Assembly (NCBI GenBank): GCA_035629025.1
Contig: DASPIU010000040.1
Location: 1-64,000, forward strand
DNA from: Stenotrophomonas_A sp035629025
GTDB taxonomy: Bacteria > Pseudomonadota > Gammaproteobacteria > Xanthomonadales > Xanthomonadaceae
DNA: 64,000 nucleotides
Direction of reading: 5' to 3'
Position 1 is the stretch's first letter. The number at the start of each line of letters is the position of its first letter. The position numbers and the translations under genes are program-made. The notes under the pieces were generated by a model. The model searched no databases and had not been told where the DNA came from. It worked only from the letters and a program-made list of their open reading frames with translations. Below are positions 18,031 through 27,287 of the stretch, one piece after another.

Positions 18031-19617
18031 CTACCCACCCAGAATCACCTGCGCTGCATTGTGCCCCGGCGCACCGGTCACGCCGCCGCCGGGGTGCGTG
18101 CCCGCCCCACACAGAAACAGTCCCTCGATCGCCCCGCGGTAGCCTGCCTGCCCCAGCATCGGCCGCGCACTGAACAACTGGTTGAGGCTGAGCGCGCCGT
18201 GGAAGATGTCGCCGCCGAGCAAGCCAAACTCGCGCTCCAGGTCCAGCGGACTGAGGATCTGCCGCCCCAGCACCGAGGCCGCAAACCCCGGCGCGTGCTG
18301 CTCGACGGTGGCGATCATCAGGTCGGCTACTTCCTCGCGGTAATCGTCCCAGCTGCGGCCGTGCGGCAGCTGCGGCGCCACGTGCTGGCAGAACAGGCTG
18401 GCGACATGCTGGCCGGGCGGCGCGAGCGAATCGTCCAAGGTGCTGGGAATCAGCATTTCCACCACCGGCTCGCGCGACCAGCCGTGGTTGTGCGCATCGC
18501 GCCAGGCGCGATCCATGTAGTCCAGGCTCGGGGCGATGATGATGCCGGCGGTCAGGTGGTCGCCCGGACCGGGCAGCACGGTGAAATCGGGCAGGCGCGA
18601 CAAGGCCACGTTCATGCGGAAAGTACCCGAGCCGCAACGCCAGTTCGCCATGCGTTCGCGCGTCTCGGCCGGGACATGGGCCGGATCAAGCAGGCGTTCG
18701 TACAACAGCTTCGGATTGACGTTGGCGACCACGGCACGCGCATCTAAGCGCTCGCCCTGTTCGGTGACCACGCCAACCGCGCGGCCGTGCTCCACGCGCA
18801 CTTCGCGTACGCCGCAACCGGTACGGATGTCCACGCCGCGCTCGCGGCAGCACGCGGCCATTGCCTGGGTGATCGCGCCCATGCCGCCGAGTGCATGGCC
18901 CCACGCGCCCTTCACCCCGTTGCTCTCGCCAAACACGTGGTGCAGCAGCACATAGGCCGAACCCGGCGCATACGGGCTGGCGTAGTTGCCGACGATGCCG
19001 TCGAAGCCGAACAGGGCCTTGATCGGCGCGCTTTCAAACCAGCGGTCCAGATACTCGGCGGCGGAGATGGCGAACAGGTCGAGCAGTTCCTGCCGCAGCC
19101 CGGCAGGCAAGGCATGCAGGCGCCGGCCCAGACGGCCGGCCTTCATCAACTCGGGCAGTGCTTTCCACCAGCCACCGTCGGTGACATTGGGCGGCGGCGC
19201 CAGGGCCAGCGCGCGCAACACGTCGGCCAGCTGTTCCAGCCGCGCCTCGTAGGCCGGCAGGCGTTGCGCATCGCGCGGCGAGAATTTCGCCACCTCATCT
19301 GCGGTGCGGCCGGCGCCGGCAAGCAGGTAACCGTCTTCCCCTAGCGGCAGGAAGTTGTTGATGCGCCGCGGCACCACGCGCAGTCCGTGCCGGACCAGTT
19401 CGAGGTCGGCGATCACCTTCGGCTGCAGCAGCGAGACCGTGTAGGACGCCACCGAATTGCGGAAGCCGGGATGGAAGGTTTCGGTAACGGCGGCACCGCC
19501 AACCACCTCGCGTCGCTCCAGCACCAGCACCCGTCGGCCGGCCGCGGCCAGGTAGGCGGCGCAGACCAGGCCGTTGTGTCCGGCACCGATGATCAGGGCG
19601 TCGTAGGCAGCTTTCAT
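18031..19617 (-). CDS. FAD-dependent oxidoreductase of the phytoene desaturase/PYROXD2 type
   Basis: 528 residues. The N-terminal dinucleotide-binding motif is DALIIGAGHNGLVCAAYLAAAGRRVLVLE, followed by VVGGAAVTETFHPGFRNSVASY. Mid-protein GAWGHALGGMGAITQAMA and GVREVRVEHGRAVGV are typical of the CrtI/PYROXD2 family. The C-terminal LFLCGAGTHPGGGVTGAPGHNAAQVI is the FAD-binding signature. No carotenoid genes are nearby, so a role in carotenoid synthesis is not supported; it is more likely the general PYROXD2-like branch. ATG 19617 gives the normal length. Confidence 0.88.
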   Translation of the reverse strand: MKAAYDALIIGAGHNGLVCAAYLAAAGRRVLVLERREVVGGAAVTETFHPGFRNSVASYTVSLLQPKVIADLELVRHGLRVVPRRINNFLPLGEDGYLLAGAGRTADEVAKFSPRDAQRLPAYEARLEQLADVLRALALAPPPNVTDGGWWKALPELMKAGRLGRRLHALPAGLRQELLDLFAISAAEYLDRWFESAPIKALFGFDGIVGNYASPYAPGSAYVLLHHVFGESNGVKGAWGHALGGMGAITQAMAACCRERGVDIRTGCGVREVRVEHGRAVGVVTEQGERLDARAVVANVNPKLLYERLLDPAHVPAETRERMANWRCGSGTFRMNVALSRLPDFTVLPGPGDHLTAGIIIAPSLDYMDRAWRDAHNHGWSREPVVEMLIPSTLDDSLAPPGQHVASLFCQHVAPQLPHGRSWDDYREEVADLMIATVEQHAPGFAASVLGRQILSPLDLEREFGLLGGDIFHGALSLNQLFSARPMLGQAGYRGAIEGLFLCGAGTHPGGGVTGAPGHNAAQVILGG

Positions 19618-19714
19618 CGCGGCGTGATTCGCATCCGGTGGCCTCGGGGCTGGCGCTGGTATAGCACGGGCCCCGCCCTATACTGCCGCCAGCTCGGAAG
19701 GCGAGGACCCCGGC

Positions 19715-20197
19715 ATGACCCTGCCCTGGCCAGTGTTGCTGGCGGTCGCGCTGCTCGCCATGCTGGCCCTGGCCGCGCTGTGGCGCTGGCGGCGCCGGCG
19801 CCTGCCGCGCCTGGAACACATCACCCACCTGCAAGACGCCGCCGCCAGCGCGCTCGCCGATCCCGGTACCCTGCCCTGCAGCCTGATCCGCCTGCAATTG
19901 CGCGGGCCCGGCGCGCGCCACCCGCCGCTGGCCGAAGTCGCGCGGGCGCTCAGGGCGCGAGCCCGCCGTGGCGGCGACCACCTGGCCCGCAGCGGCAGCG
20001 ATGGATTCGCGCTGTGGCTGGGCAACACCCACGCCGAGGCCGCGCAGGGCCTGGCCGAGGAAATCCGCGCCGACCTGGCGCCCCTGCTGGTGCGCCACGA
20101 CCTGCGCTGCAGCATCGGCACGGCCACTGCAACCGCTTCGGGCGGGCGCCTGCAAGCCTTGTGGGAGCAGGCAACGCCGCCCGGCAGCCATCCATGA
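19715..20197 (+). CDS. Membrane-anchored protein with degenerate, shortened GGDEF-like domain
   Basis: 160 residues. One N-terminal helix (VLLAVALLAMLALAALW), a basic stretch (RWRRRRLP), then a short domain. LARSGSDGFALWLGN aligns with the R-x-GGDEF-x-active-site strand of diguanylate cyclases, and CSIGTATATA aligns with their SIG(I/V)A strand. GGDEF reads GSDGF here, so cyclase activity is not expected. The domain is also shorter than usual. It may bind nucleotide or protein, or be a relic. The assignment is by pattern only. ATG 19715 has GAGGA upstream. Confidence 0.65.
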   Translation: MTLPWPVLLAVALLAMLALAALWRWRRRRLPRLEHITHLQDAAASALADPGTLPCSLIRLQLRGPGARHPPLAEVARALRARARRGGDHLARSGSDGFALWLGNTHAEAAQGLAEEIRADLAPLLVRHDLRCSIGTATATASGGRLQALWEQATPPGSHP

Positions 20198-20295
20198 CCT
20201 TCGGCACCGCGACTGCGAACGGCCGCACGTTTAGAGTGCGCGTTCGTGTCCCGATTCCCGGGGCATCCCGTCCATGTCGCGCCTGGAGTCTGACT

Positions 20296-22404
20296 GTGAC
20301 CTTCCGCAAACCGCATTTGCTCACCCTTTCCCTGGCCGTGGCCGCCGCGCTGGCCGGCTGCAAGAAGCCGGAAGAAGCCGCCGCGCCCGCCGCCCCGGCC
20401 GCCGACGCCACCGCGTCAGCCACGCCGAAGCTCAAGCTCGACGAGTCCAAGCTGCCGCCGTTCAACCAGTTCCAGGCCAGCGACCTGGACCCGAACGCCA
20501 ACGCCTGTACCGACCTCAACGCCTACGCCAACGCCAAGTTCCTGGCCGCCAACCCGGTGCCGAGCGACCGCACCAGCTGGGGCGCCTTTGAAATGCTGGA
20601 TGAGCGCTCCAATGCCGTGCAGCACCAGCTCGTCGAGCAGGCCGCCGCCGACAAGAACGCCACCGGCGTGGAGAAGCTGGTCGGCGACCTGTGGGCCACC
20701 GGCATGGACGAGGCCAAGATCAACGCCCAGGGCATCGAGCCGCTGAAGCCGGAGCTGGCCGCCATCGACGGCGTGACCGACCAGGCCAAGCTGGTCGACT
20801 ACCTGCGCAGCAGCGCGGCCAAGGGTCAGAACGAGCTGTTCTCGTTCGGTGCCGAGGCCGACTTCAAGAATTCCAGCATGAACATCGCCTACGCCGCGCA
20901 GGGCGGCCTGGGCCTGCCGGATCCGGAGTACTACACCAAGGCCGAGAACAAGGCCAAGCTCGATGCCTACCAGGCGCACATCGCCAAGGTGCTGGAGCTG
21001 TCGGGCGTTGCCGCGGCCGATGCCGCCGAGCAGGCCAAGCAGGTCGTCGCCTTCGAGACGCGTCTGGCCAAGGTCTCCAAGACCAGCACCGAGCTATCGC
21101 GCGATGCCTCGCTGTTCTACAACCCGGTGACCCCGGCCGACGCCGACAAGCTGACCCCGAACTGGTCGTGGACGGAGTTCTTCAAGTCGCAGGGCGTGGA
21201 AGTGCCGCAGATGTTCTCGCTGGCGATCCCGGCCTTCCACCAGGAAGTGAGCAAGATGATCGCCGATACCGACCCGGCGATCTGGCGTTCGTACCTGCGT
21301 TTCCACGCGGTGGACAGCGCCTCGCCGTACCTGAGCCAGCCGTTCGTGGATGAGAACTTCGCGTTCTACAACCAGACCATGCGCGGCCAGAAGGAAATCA
21401 AGCCGCGCTGGAAGCGCGTGCTGGCCTCGATCAACAACCAGGCTGGCGAAGCGCTGGGCCAGATGTACGTGCAGGTGGCGTTCCCGGCCGAGTCGAAGGC
21501 GAAGATGGAAGAGCTGGTGGGCAACCTGCGCACTGCGCTGAAGGCCCGCATCGAGAAGCTCGACTGGATGAGCCCGGAGACCAAGGAAAAGGCCATCGCC
21601 AAGTGGAACAGCTTCACGCCGAAGATCGGCTACCCGGACAAGTGGCGTTCGTGGGAAGGCCTGCAGACCAGCCGTGACAGCTACCTGGGCAACGTCGCGG
21701 CGGCGCAGGAGTTCAACTACAAGTGGAACCTGTCCAAGATCGGCAAGCCGGTCGACAAGACCGAGTGGGGCATGAGCCCGCAGACGATCAACGCCTACTA
21801 CAACCCGCTGCAGAACGAGATCGTGTTCCCGGCCGCCATCCTGCAGCCGCCGTTCTTCGACCCGAATGCGCCGGTGGAAATGAACTACGGTGGCATTGGT
21901 GCGGTGATCGGCCACGAAATGACCCATGGCTACGACGACCAGGGCAGCCGCTTCGGGCCGACCGGCAACTTCGAGAACTGGTGGACGGACGCCGATGCCA
22001 AGGGCTTTGCCTCGCGCACCGACCGCCTGGTCAAGCAGTTCAATGCCTACAAGACCGACAAGGGCAACGTGAAGGGCGACCTGACCCTGGGCGAGAACAT
22101 CGCCGACCTGGGCGGCCTGAACACTGCCTACGACGCGATGAAGGCGGCGACCGCGGGACAGGAAGACCCGAAGACCGACGGGCTGACGCGCGACCAGCGC
22201 TTCTTCCTGAACTGGGCAACGGTGTGGCGCCGCAACTTCACCCCGGACGAGCTGGCGGTGCGCCTGAAGACCGACCCGCACGCGCCGGCCAACTTCCGCG
22301 CGATCGGTGCGCCGTCGAACATGCCGGCCTTCGCGGCGGCGTTCTCGTGCAAGCCGGGCGAGCCGATGGTGCGCCAGGGCGACAACCAGGTCGTGATCTG
22401 GTAA
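20296..22404 (+). CDS. M13-family (neprilysin/PepO-like) zinc metallopeptidase, lipoprotein
   Basis: 702 residues from GTG 20296 with GGAG upstream. This start gives a lipoprotein signal (TLSLAVAAALAGC, acylated Cys in the lipobox). The zinc site is complete: H540-E541-x-x-H544 (GHEMTHGYDDQG) and E600 in GENIADLGG. The C-terminal FSCKPGEPM and final VIW are typical of M13 enzymes, which cleave oligopeptides. Expected location is the periplasmic face of a membrane. A strong terminator follows, then a second M13 gene that has lost its zinc site. Confidence 0.95.
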   Translation: MTFRKPHLLTLSLAVAAALAGCKKPEEAAAPAAPAADATASATPKLKLDESKLPPFNQFQASDLDPNANACTDLNAYANAKFLAANPVPSDRTSWGAFEMLDERSNAVQHQLVEQAAADKNATGVEKLVGDLWATGMDEAKINAQGIEPLKPELAAIDGVTDQAKLVDYLRSSAAKGQNELFSFGAEADFKNSSMNIAYAAQGGLGLPDPEYYTKAENKAKLDAYQAHIAKVLELSGVAAADAAEQAKQVVAFETRLAKVSKTSTELSRDASLFYNPVTPADADKLTPNWSWTEFFKSQGVEVPQMFSLAIPAFHQEVSKMIADTDPAIWRSYLRFHAVDSASPYLSQPFVDENFAFYNQTMRGQKEIKPRWKRVLASINNQAGEALGQMYVQVAFPAESKAKMEELVGNLRTALKARIEKLDWMSPETKEKAIAKWNSFTPKIGYPDKWRSWEGLQTSRDSYLGNVAAAQEFNYKWNLSKIGKPVDKTEWGMSPQTINAYYNPLQNEIVFPAAILQPPFFDPNAPVEMNYGGIGAVIGHEMTHGYDDQGSRFGPTGNFENWWTDADAKGFASRTDRLVKQFNAYKTDKGNVKGDLTLGENIADLGGLNTAYDAMKAATAGQEDPKTDGLTRDQRFFLNWATVWRRNFTPDELAVRLKTDPHAPANFRAIGAPSNMPAFAAAFSCKPGEPMVRQGDNQVVIW

Positions 22405-22428
22405 CTGCCTGATTGCTGCTTGTCTGCC

Positions 22429-22464
22429 AGAGAGGCCCGGGTGCGAACCCGGGCCTCTCTTTTT
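22429..22464 (+). terminator. Rho-independent terminator
   Basis: A 14-base perfect stem, AGAGAGGCCCGGGT / ACCCGGGCCTCTCT, with loop GCGA is followed by TTTTT, 25 bases after the M13 peptidase stop. It separates the two M13 genes into different transcripts. Confidence 0.9.
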
Positions 22465-22563
22465 ACCCTCGCGATGGCGCAAACAAAAACCCGCCCTCCC
22501 CACGCCATCGCAGCCACCGCTCCGCTACACTCCGGCGACTTTCCTTCTGGCTGGATTTCACGC

Positions 22564-24573
22564 ATGCCCCTTCTCCGCCCGCTTGCCCTCTCCCTGGCCC
22601 TGGCCTCGCTGGTTGCCGCGCCCCACGCAGACGCCGCGCCGAAGAAGAAGAAAAGCGCCAGCAAGACCCCCGCCGTAGCCCCGGTCTGCAGCGACTTCTA
22701 CAGCGTCGCCAACGCCAGCTGGCTCAAGGCCAACCCGGTGCCGCAGAGCGGCGCGACCAGCGCCCTGGGCCAGCTGGCCGAGCGCGCCCAGCAGCAGCAG
22801 CGCGACCTGCTTGACGCGTCCATGCGCAGCCCGCAGAACAACGTGCAGAAGCTGCTCGGCGACTTCTGGGCCAGCGGCCTGGACGAGGCCGCCGTGGAGA
22901 AGGACGGCTCGCAGCCGATCGCCCCGCTGCTTTCGCGCATCGACGCGATCAAGAAGGCCAAGGACGTCCCGGCCTCCATCGCCGCGCTGCACCAGGTCGG
23001 CATCCCGGTCGCCTTCAACTTCAGCCCGGACGTGGACCTGAAGGCGCTGGACCGCCACATCGGCTACTTCATGCAGGGCGGCATGGGCCTGCCCGACCCG
23101 GCCTTCTACACGCGCACCGACGCCGATGCCGTCACCCTGATGGGCCGCTACCGCAACTACGTCAAGCAGATCCTGGCGCTGACCGGCACCCCCGCCGCGC
23201 GTCTGGATGCGGACACCGTGTCGGTGATCCAGATCGAAACCCTGCTGGCCAAGTCAGCCAAGCCGGTTTCCGACGTCAACAACCCCTTCAACAACTACGC
23301 CCCGGTGGCGGTGAAGGACGTCACCAAGCAGTTCCGCAACCTGCAGCTGGGCGACTTCCTCAAGGCCCAGGCGGTCAACGATGACCTGGTGTCGATGTCC
23401 GACCCGGGCTACTTCAAGCAGCTCGACGGCATGGTCGCCAGCCTCAAGCCCGAGCAGTGGAAGGCCTACCTGCGCTGGCGCGTCGGCGATGCGATGGCGC
23501 CCTACCTGTCCAAGAGCTTCCGCGATGCAGAGGCCGGTTTCCGCGGCCGCCTGCTGCGCGGCGAAATGCTGCCGCCGCCGCGCTGGCAACAGGTGCTGGA
23601 TGCGATCAACGTCGCCGCCGGCCCGATGCTCGGCCACGAGTACGTTGAGCGTTACCTGTCCGCCGATGCGCGCCGCCAGGCCGCGACCATTGCCGACCAG
23701 ATCCGCGAAGCGCAGCTGGCGGCGCTGGCCCGCACCGGCTGGGGCAACGGCGCGGTGGTCGACGAAGCGAAGGCCAAGCTGCAGGCGATGAAGATCGAGA
23801 TCGGCGCGCCGCGCCGCGACCTCGATTACAGCGTGCAGCCGATGGGCCGTGGCAGCTTCGGCGGCAACATGCTGATCGCCTCGACCTGGCGCCACCGCGA
23901 GGAAATGAAGCGCATCGGCAAGGGCAACGCCGACCGCCGCTGGGACGTGCTGCCGCAGCAGCCGGCCCTGGCTTATGACATCGCGCAGAACCGCCTGATC
24001 GTCACCGCCGCGGTGCTGCAGCCGCCGGTGCTGACCAGCGGCGGCGATGCGGCTGCCCAGTACGGCGCCTATGGTGCGCTGGTGGCGCGCGAGATCACCC
24101 GCGCCATCGATGCCAAGGGCGCGCTGGTCGACGCGCAGGGCCAGCTGCGCAGCTGGTGGAGCCCGGCCGAGAAGACCGCCTGGACGCTGCTCACCACGCG
24201 CATCGCCGAGCAGTTCAACGCCTATCCGTATCCGGGCCTGACCAGCACCAAGGTCAACGGCCAGCTCACCGCCGAATCCAACCTCGCCGACCAGATCGGC
24301 CTGGAACTGGCCTGGCAGGCTTTCAGCGCCGCGCAGCCGGCGGCACCGGTCAGCAGCAAGCAGGCCTTCTTCAATGCCTGGGCCGGGCTGTGGGCCCAGC
24401 AGGTCTCGCCGAACGAAGCGGTGCAGCGCGCCGCCACCGATGTCCGCGCGCCGGGTCTGTGGCGGGTCAATGCGCCGCTGTCGAACCTGCCGGAATTCGG
24501 CGCGACCTTCCAGTGCAAGGCCGGCCAGCCGATGCAGCGCGTCGAGGCCGAGCAGATCCGCATCTGGCGCTGA
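22564..24573 (+). CDS. M13-family metallopeptidase homologue lacking zinc ligands (predicted inactive)
   Basis: 669 residues from ATG 22564 with a signal peptide (LALSLALASLVAAPHADAA). It aligns with its neighbour along its length (CSDFYSVANASWLKANPVPQSG; GGMGLPDPAFYT; PLSNLPEFGATFQCKAGQPM). The HExxH motif reads R509-E510-I-T-R513, so both histidines are arginine. The GENIAD region reads AESNLAD, which places Ser where the third zinc ligand Glu should be. All three zinc ligands are therefore lost while the fold and C-terminal cysteine motif are kept. It may be a peptide-binding or regulatory pseudo-enzyme. No stop or frameshift, so it is under selection as a protein. Confidence 0.92.
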   Translation: MPLLRPLALSLALASLVAAPHADAAPKKKKSASKTPAVAPVCSDFYSVANASWLKANPVPQSGATSALGQLAERAQQQQRDLLDASMRSPQNNVQKLLGDFWASGLDEAAVEKDGSQPIAPLLSRIDAIKKAKDVPASIAALHQVGIPVAFNFSPDVDLKALDRHIGYFMQGGMGLPDPAFYTRTDADAVTLMGRYRNYVKQILALTGTPAARLDADTVSVIQIETLLAKSAKPVSDVNNPFNNYAPVAVKDVTKQFRNLQLGDFLKAQAVNDDLVSMSDPGYFKQLDGMVASLKPEQWKAYLRWRVGDAMAPYLSKSFRDAEAGFRGRLLRGEMLPPPRWQQVLDAINVAAGPMLGHEYVERYLSADARRQAATIADQIREAQLAALARTGWGNGAVVDEAKAKLQAMKIEIGAPRRDLDYSVQPMGRGSFGGNMLIASTWRHREEMKRIGKGNADRRWDVLPQQPALAYDIAQNRLIVTAAVLQPPVLTSGGDAAAQYGAYGALVAREITRAIDAKGALVDAQGQLRSWWSPAEKTAWTLLTTRIAEQFNAYPYPGLTSTKVNGQLTAESNLADQIGLELAWQAFSAAQPAAPVSSKQAFFNAWAGLWAQQVSPNEAVQRAATDVRAPGLWRVNAPLSNLPEFGATFQCKAGQPMQRVEAEQIRIWR

Positions 24574-24601
24574 GCCGACTGCCCCTCCTCCAGCCTGGCG
24601 G

Positions 24602-24694
24602 CTGCAGGAGGGGCTTCAGGCCCGACAGGCGAAGCCGCGATCTGCCAGATGGCAATCGCGGCTAATGGCCAAGGCCACAAGAGCCGCTCCTACA
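24602..24694. repeat. REP-like intergenic repeat
   Basis: It starts TGCAGGAGGGGCTTCAGGCC and ends GGCCACAAGAGCCGCTCCTACA, the same family and orientation as the right arm at 4849. It lies between the convergent M13 homologue and the rhomboid gene and overlaps the end of the latter by five bases. Confidence 0.8.
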
Positions 24695-25355
24695 CGACGC
24701 GCCGCAGATGCGGCTTGCGCGGCTTGCCGCCACCGAACGGCGGCTGCCCACGCCAATAGCGGATCAGCAGCCAGCCAAACAGCATGCCGCCCAGATGCGC
24801 GAAATGCGCCACGCCCGGCTGCCAGCCATTGAAGCCCGACAGCAAGGCAATCACGCCAAAGACGATGACAAAGGTGCGCGCCTTCATCGGGATGGGCGGG
24901 AACAACAGCATCACCCGCTGGTTCGGGAACAGCATGCCGTAAGCGAGCAGCAGCCCGTAGATGGCCCCCGAAGCGCCCAGCGTCGGATAGGCATCGCCGC
25001 CCTGCGACAGCGTCCACCAGCCCACCAGCAACTGGCACAGTCCGGCGCCAACCGTGCACACCAGGTAATAGATCAAGAAGCGCTTCTCGCCCCAGGTCTG
25101 TTCCAGCGGTGCGCCAAACATGAAAAGGCCGAGCATGTTGAACAGCAGGTGCATGAAGCCGCCATGCAGGAAGCCATAGGTCAGCAGCTGCCAGATCTGG
25201 AAGTTCTGGCCCGGCGAGAACGGATCGAAGCCGCCCTCGCTCACCGGCCACAGCATCAGCGGCGCCATGGCATCGCCAAGCACCATTTGCAGCAGGAACA
25301 TCAGGCCGTTGGCGATCAACAGGGCCTTGGTGACAGTAGGCAGGCGCGGGAACAT
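24690..25355 (-). CDS. GlpG-type rhomboid protease
   Basis: 221 residues from ATG 25355 (MFPRLPTVTKALL); ATG 25382 would add nine. A compact six-helix rhomboid: LLTYGFLHGGFMHLLFNMLGLFMFG gives the His/Asn oxyanion pair, PTLGASGAIYGLLLAYG the nucleophile Ser, and VAHFAHLGGMLFGWLL the catalytic His. Intramembrane serine protease of the inner membrane; substrate unknown. It is the second rhomboid in this window and much smaller than the one at 2590. The last codons run into a REP copy. Confidence 0.93.
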   Translation of the reverse strand: MFPRLPTVTKALLIANGLMFLLQMVLGDAMAPLMLWPVSEGGFDPFSPGQNFQIWQLLTYGFLHGGFMHLLFNMLGLFMFGAPLEQTWGEKRFLIYYLVCTVGAGLCQLLVGWWTLSQGGDAYPTLGASGAIYGLLLAYGMLFPNQRVMLLFPPIPMKARTFVIVFGVIALLSGFNGWQPGVAHFAHLGGMLFGWLLIRYWRGQPPFGGGKPRKPHLRRVV

Positions 25356-25390
25356 GGGGGCATCCGTGTGAACCGGCTCCATGATACCGG

Positions 25391-25876
25391 TTAGGCGTGG
25401 CGCGGCCCCCACAGCGCCGCATCCAGCCGGTCCTCCGGTGGGGCACGCTTCACCCGGCCGCGCTCGACCTGCACGCCCTCGGCACGCAGCCGCTGGCTCT
25501 GTTCGCGCCAGCCGCGTGAACCCTCGGGCATGGCGATGCGGCCATCGGAACGCAGTACGCGGTGCCAGGGCAGCTTGGGATCATCGTTGCCAGCCAGCAC
25601 CCGCGCCACCAGCCGCGCCCGGCCCGGAAGACCGGCGCGCGCGGCGACTTCGCCATAACCGGCGACCTGGCCGGCGGGGATGGCGCGGATCGCACGCAGG
25701 ATGCGCAGCCGCGCCTCGTCGGCCGGCATCGCGACGGGCTTGTTCGCGCCTGCGGACGCCTTGCGCGATGCGTCCTTGGCAGTGGCGGGCTTGCGCACGG
25801 CACGCGCGCGCGCTTCGGTGGCAGGCGGTGTCGATGCGCGCGGACGCGCGGCGGCAGGCTTGCGGGCGGCGGGCAT
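25391..25876 (-). CDS. Alkyltransferase-like (ATL) protein with Ala/Lys/Pro-rich N-terminal extension
   Basis: 161 residues as called; an internal ATG at 25729 would give a 112-residue protein of normal ATL length. RILRAIRAIPAGQVAGYGEVAARAGLPGRARLVARVL is the DNA-binding helix-turn-helix of the MGMT C-terminal domain. The active-site PCHRV is LPWHRVLRSDG: Trp replaces the methyl-accepting Cys. ATL proteins bind O6-alkylguanine and hand it to nucleotide excision repair instead of reversing it. The first 49 residues are basic and low-complexity, resembling a histone-like tail that could add non-specific DNA binding (inference). Confidence 0.88.
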   Translation of the reverse strand: MPAARKPAAARPRASTPPATEARARAVRKPATAKDASRKASAGANKPVAMPADEARLRILRAIRAIPAGQVAGYGEVAARAGLPGRARLVARVLAGNDDPKLPWHRVLRSDGRIAMPEGSRGWREQSQRLRAEGVQVERGRVKRAPPEDRLDAALWGPRHA

Positions 25877-25925
25877 GGCGGGAACTCGCGGCGGCGACCT
25901 GGCGCAGTGTGCCTGCGCGCGGGGC

Positions 25926-27287
25926 TCAGCGCATCAGCACCACTTCTTCCGACGACGTGGGGTGGATCGCCACGGTGTCTTCAAGCTGGCGCTTGGTCAC
26001 GCCCATCTTCAGCGCCACGGCAAAGCCCTGCAGCATTTCGTCGGCGCCCTCGCCCAGCAGGTGGATGCCGACCACACGCTGCTCGGCACCGACGCAGACC
26101 AGCTTGAACAGGCTGCGCTGCGGCGAGTCGGCCAGCGCGTGCAGCATCGGGCGGAAGTTGCTGGTGTACACGCGCACCTGCTCACCGTAGCGCTCGCGCG
26201 CCTCCTCCTCGCCCAGACCCACCGCGCCCAGCGGCGGATGCGAAAACACCACGCTGGGCACGTTGTCGTAATCCAGCTTCGCAGTGGCCTGCCCGCCATA
26301 CAGCCGGTCCATCAGCTTGCGCGCGGCGGCGATCGCCACCGGGGTCAGGCCGACCTTGCCGGCCACGTCGCCCACGGCGTGGATGCTCGGCACGGCGGTG
26401 TCCTGGAACTCGTCCACCAGTACCTCGCCATGTTCGCCCAGCGCCACACCCAGGGCTTCCAGCCCCAGGCCCTGCGTATTGCCGCGGCGGCCGATGGCGA
26501 ACAACACCTGGTCGAAGCGCTGCTCGGCGCAGACCTCGCCGGTACCGCCCAGGCGCAGCTGGCCGCCCTCGTCGCGCCACAGGCGGTTGGCGCGATACTC
26601 GAAGTGCATGCGCACGCCTTGCTGACGCAGGTTTTCCGCCAGCTGCACGGTGAGCTCGGCATCGAAGCGGCCCAGCAGCCGCTGCCCCTGCACGAACAGG
26701 TGCACGCGGCTGCCCAGTGCCTGCAGCAACCCGGCCAGCTCCACCGCGATGTAGCCGCCGCCGATGATGGCGACCTGCTCGGGCGCCGCGCACAGGTTGA
26801 AGAAGTCGTCCGACACCCCGCCCAACTCGGCGCCCTCGATGTCCGGCCGCAAGGGATGCGCGCCAGTGGCGATGACGATGTGCTCGGCGCTGGTGCGCAC
26901 GCCATCGGCGCAGGCCACGGTGTGCGCATCGACCAGGTGGCCGCGCTGCGGCAGCAGCACGACGCCGTCAGCGTTCAGGCGCCGGCGGTAGCTGGCGTGG
27001 ATGTTGGCGATATAGCCTTGCCGGTGCGCGACCAGCTCCTTCCACGACAGCTTCGGTGGCGCCACGTCGAAGCCCAGCCCGCGCGCCAGTTCCATCTTGC
27101 CGGCAAGGTCGGCGGCCAGCCACATCGCCTTCTTCGGCACGCAACCGATGTTGACGCAGGTGCCACCCAGCTCGCCCGGCTCCAGCAGCGCGACACGCGC
27201 GCCATGCTGCGCGGCGCGGAACGCCGCGGCCAGGCCACCGGAGCCACCGCCCAGCACCAGTACGTCGTAGTCGTAACGCGTGCTCAT
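25926..27287 (-). CDS. gor: Glutathione-disulfide reductase
   Basis: 453 residues. Two-dinucleotide-fold flavoprotein that reduces GSSG with NADPH. FAD motif VLVLGGGSGGLAAAFRAA, redox disulfide GGTCVNIGCVPKK, NAD(P)-binding VAIIGGGYIAVELAGLLQALG, and C-terminal HPTSSEE (the His/Glu of the GSH reductase interface). HPTSSEE and the short N-terminus favour glutathione reductase over other family members. The start codon overlaps the stop of the upstream DadA-like gene (ATGA), so the two are cotranscribed and coupled. Confidence 0.92.
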   Translation of the reverse strand: MSTRYDYDVLVLGGGSGGLAAAFRAAQHGARVALLEPGELGGTCVNIGCVPKKAMWLAADLAGKMELARGLGFDVAPPKLSWKELVAHRQGYIANIHASYRRRLNADGVVLLPQRGHLVDAHTVACADGVRTSAEHIVIATGAHPLRPDIEGAELGGVSDDFFNLCAAPEQVAIIGGGYIAVELAGLLQALGSRVHLFVQGQRLLGRFDAELTVQLAENLRQQGVRMHFEYRANRLWRDEGGQLRLGGTGEVCAEQRFDQVLFAIGRRGNTQGLGLEALGVALGEHGEVLVDEFQDTAVPSIHAVGDVAGKVGLTPVAIAAARKLMDRLYGGQATAKLDYDNVPSVVFSHPPLGAVGLGEEEARERYGEQVRVYTSNFRPMLHALADSPQRSLFKLVCVGAEQRVVGIHLLGEGADEMLQGFAVALKMGVTKRQLEDTVAIHPTSSEEVVLMR

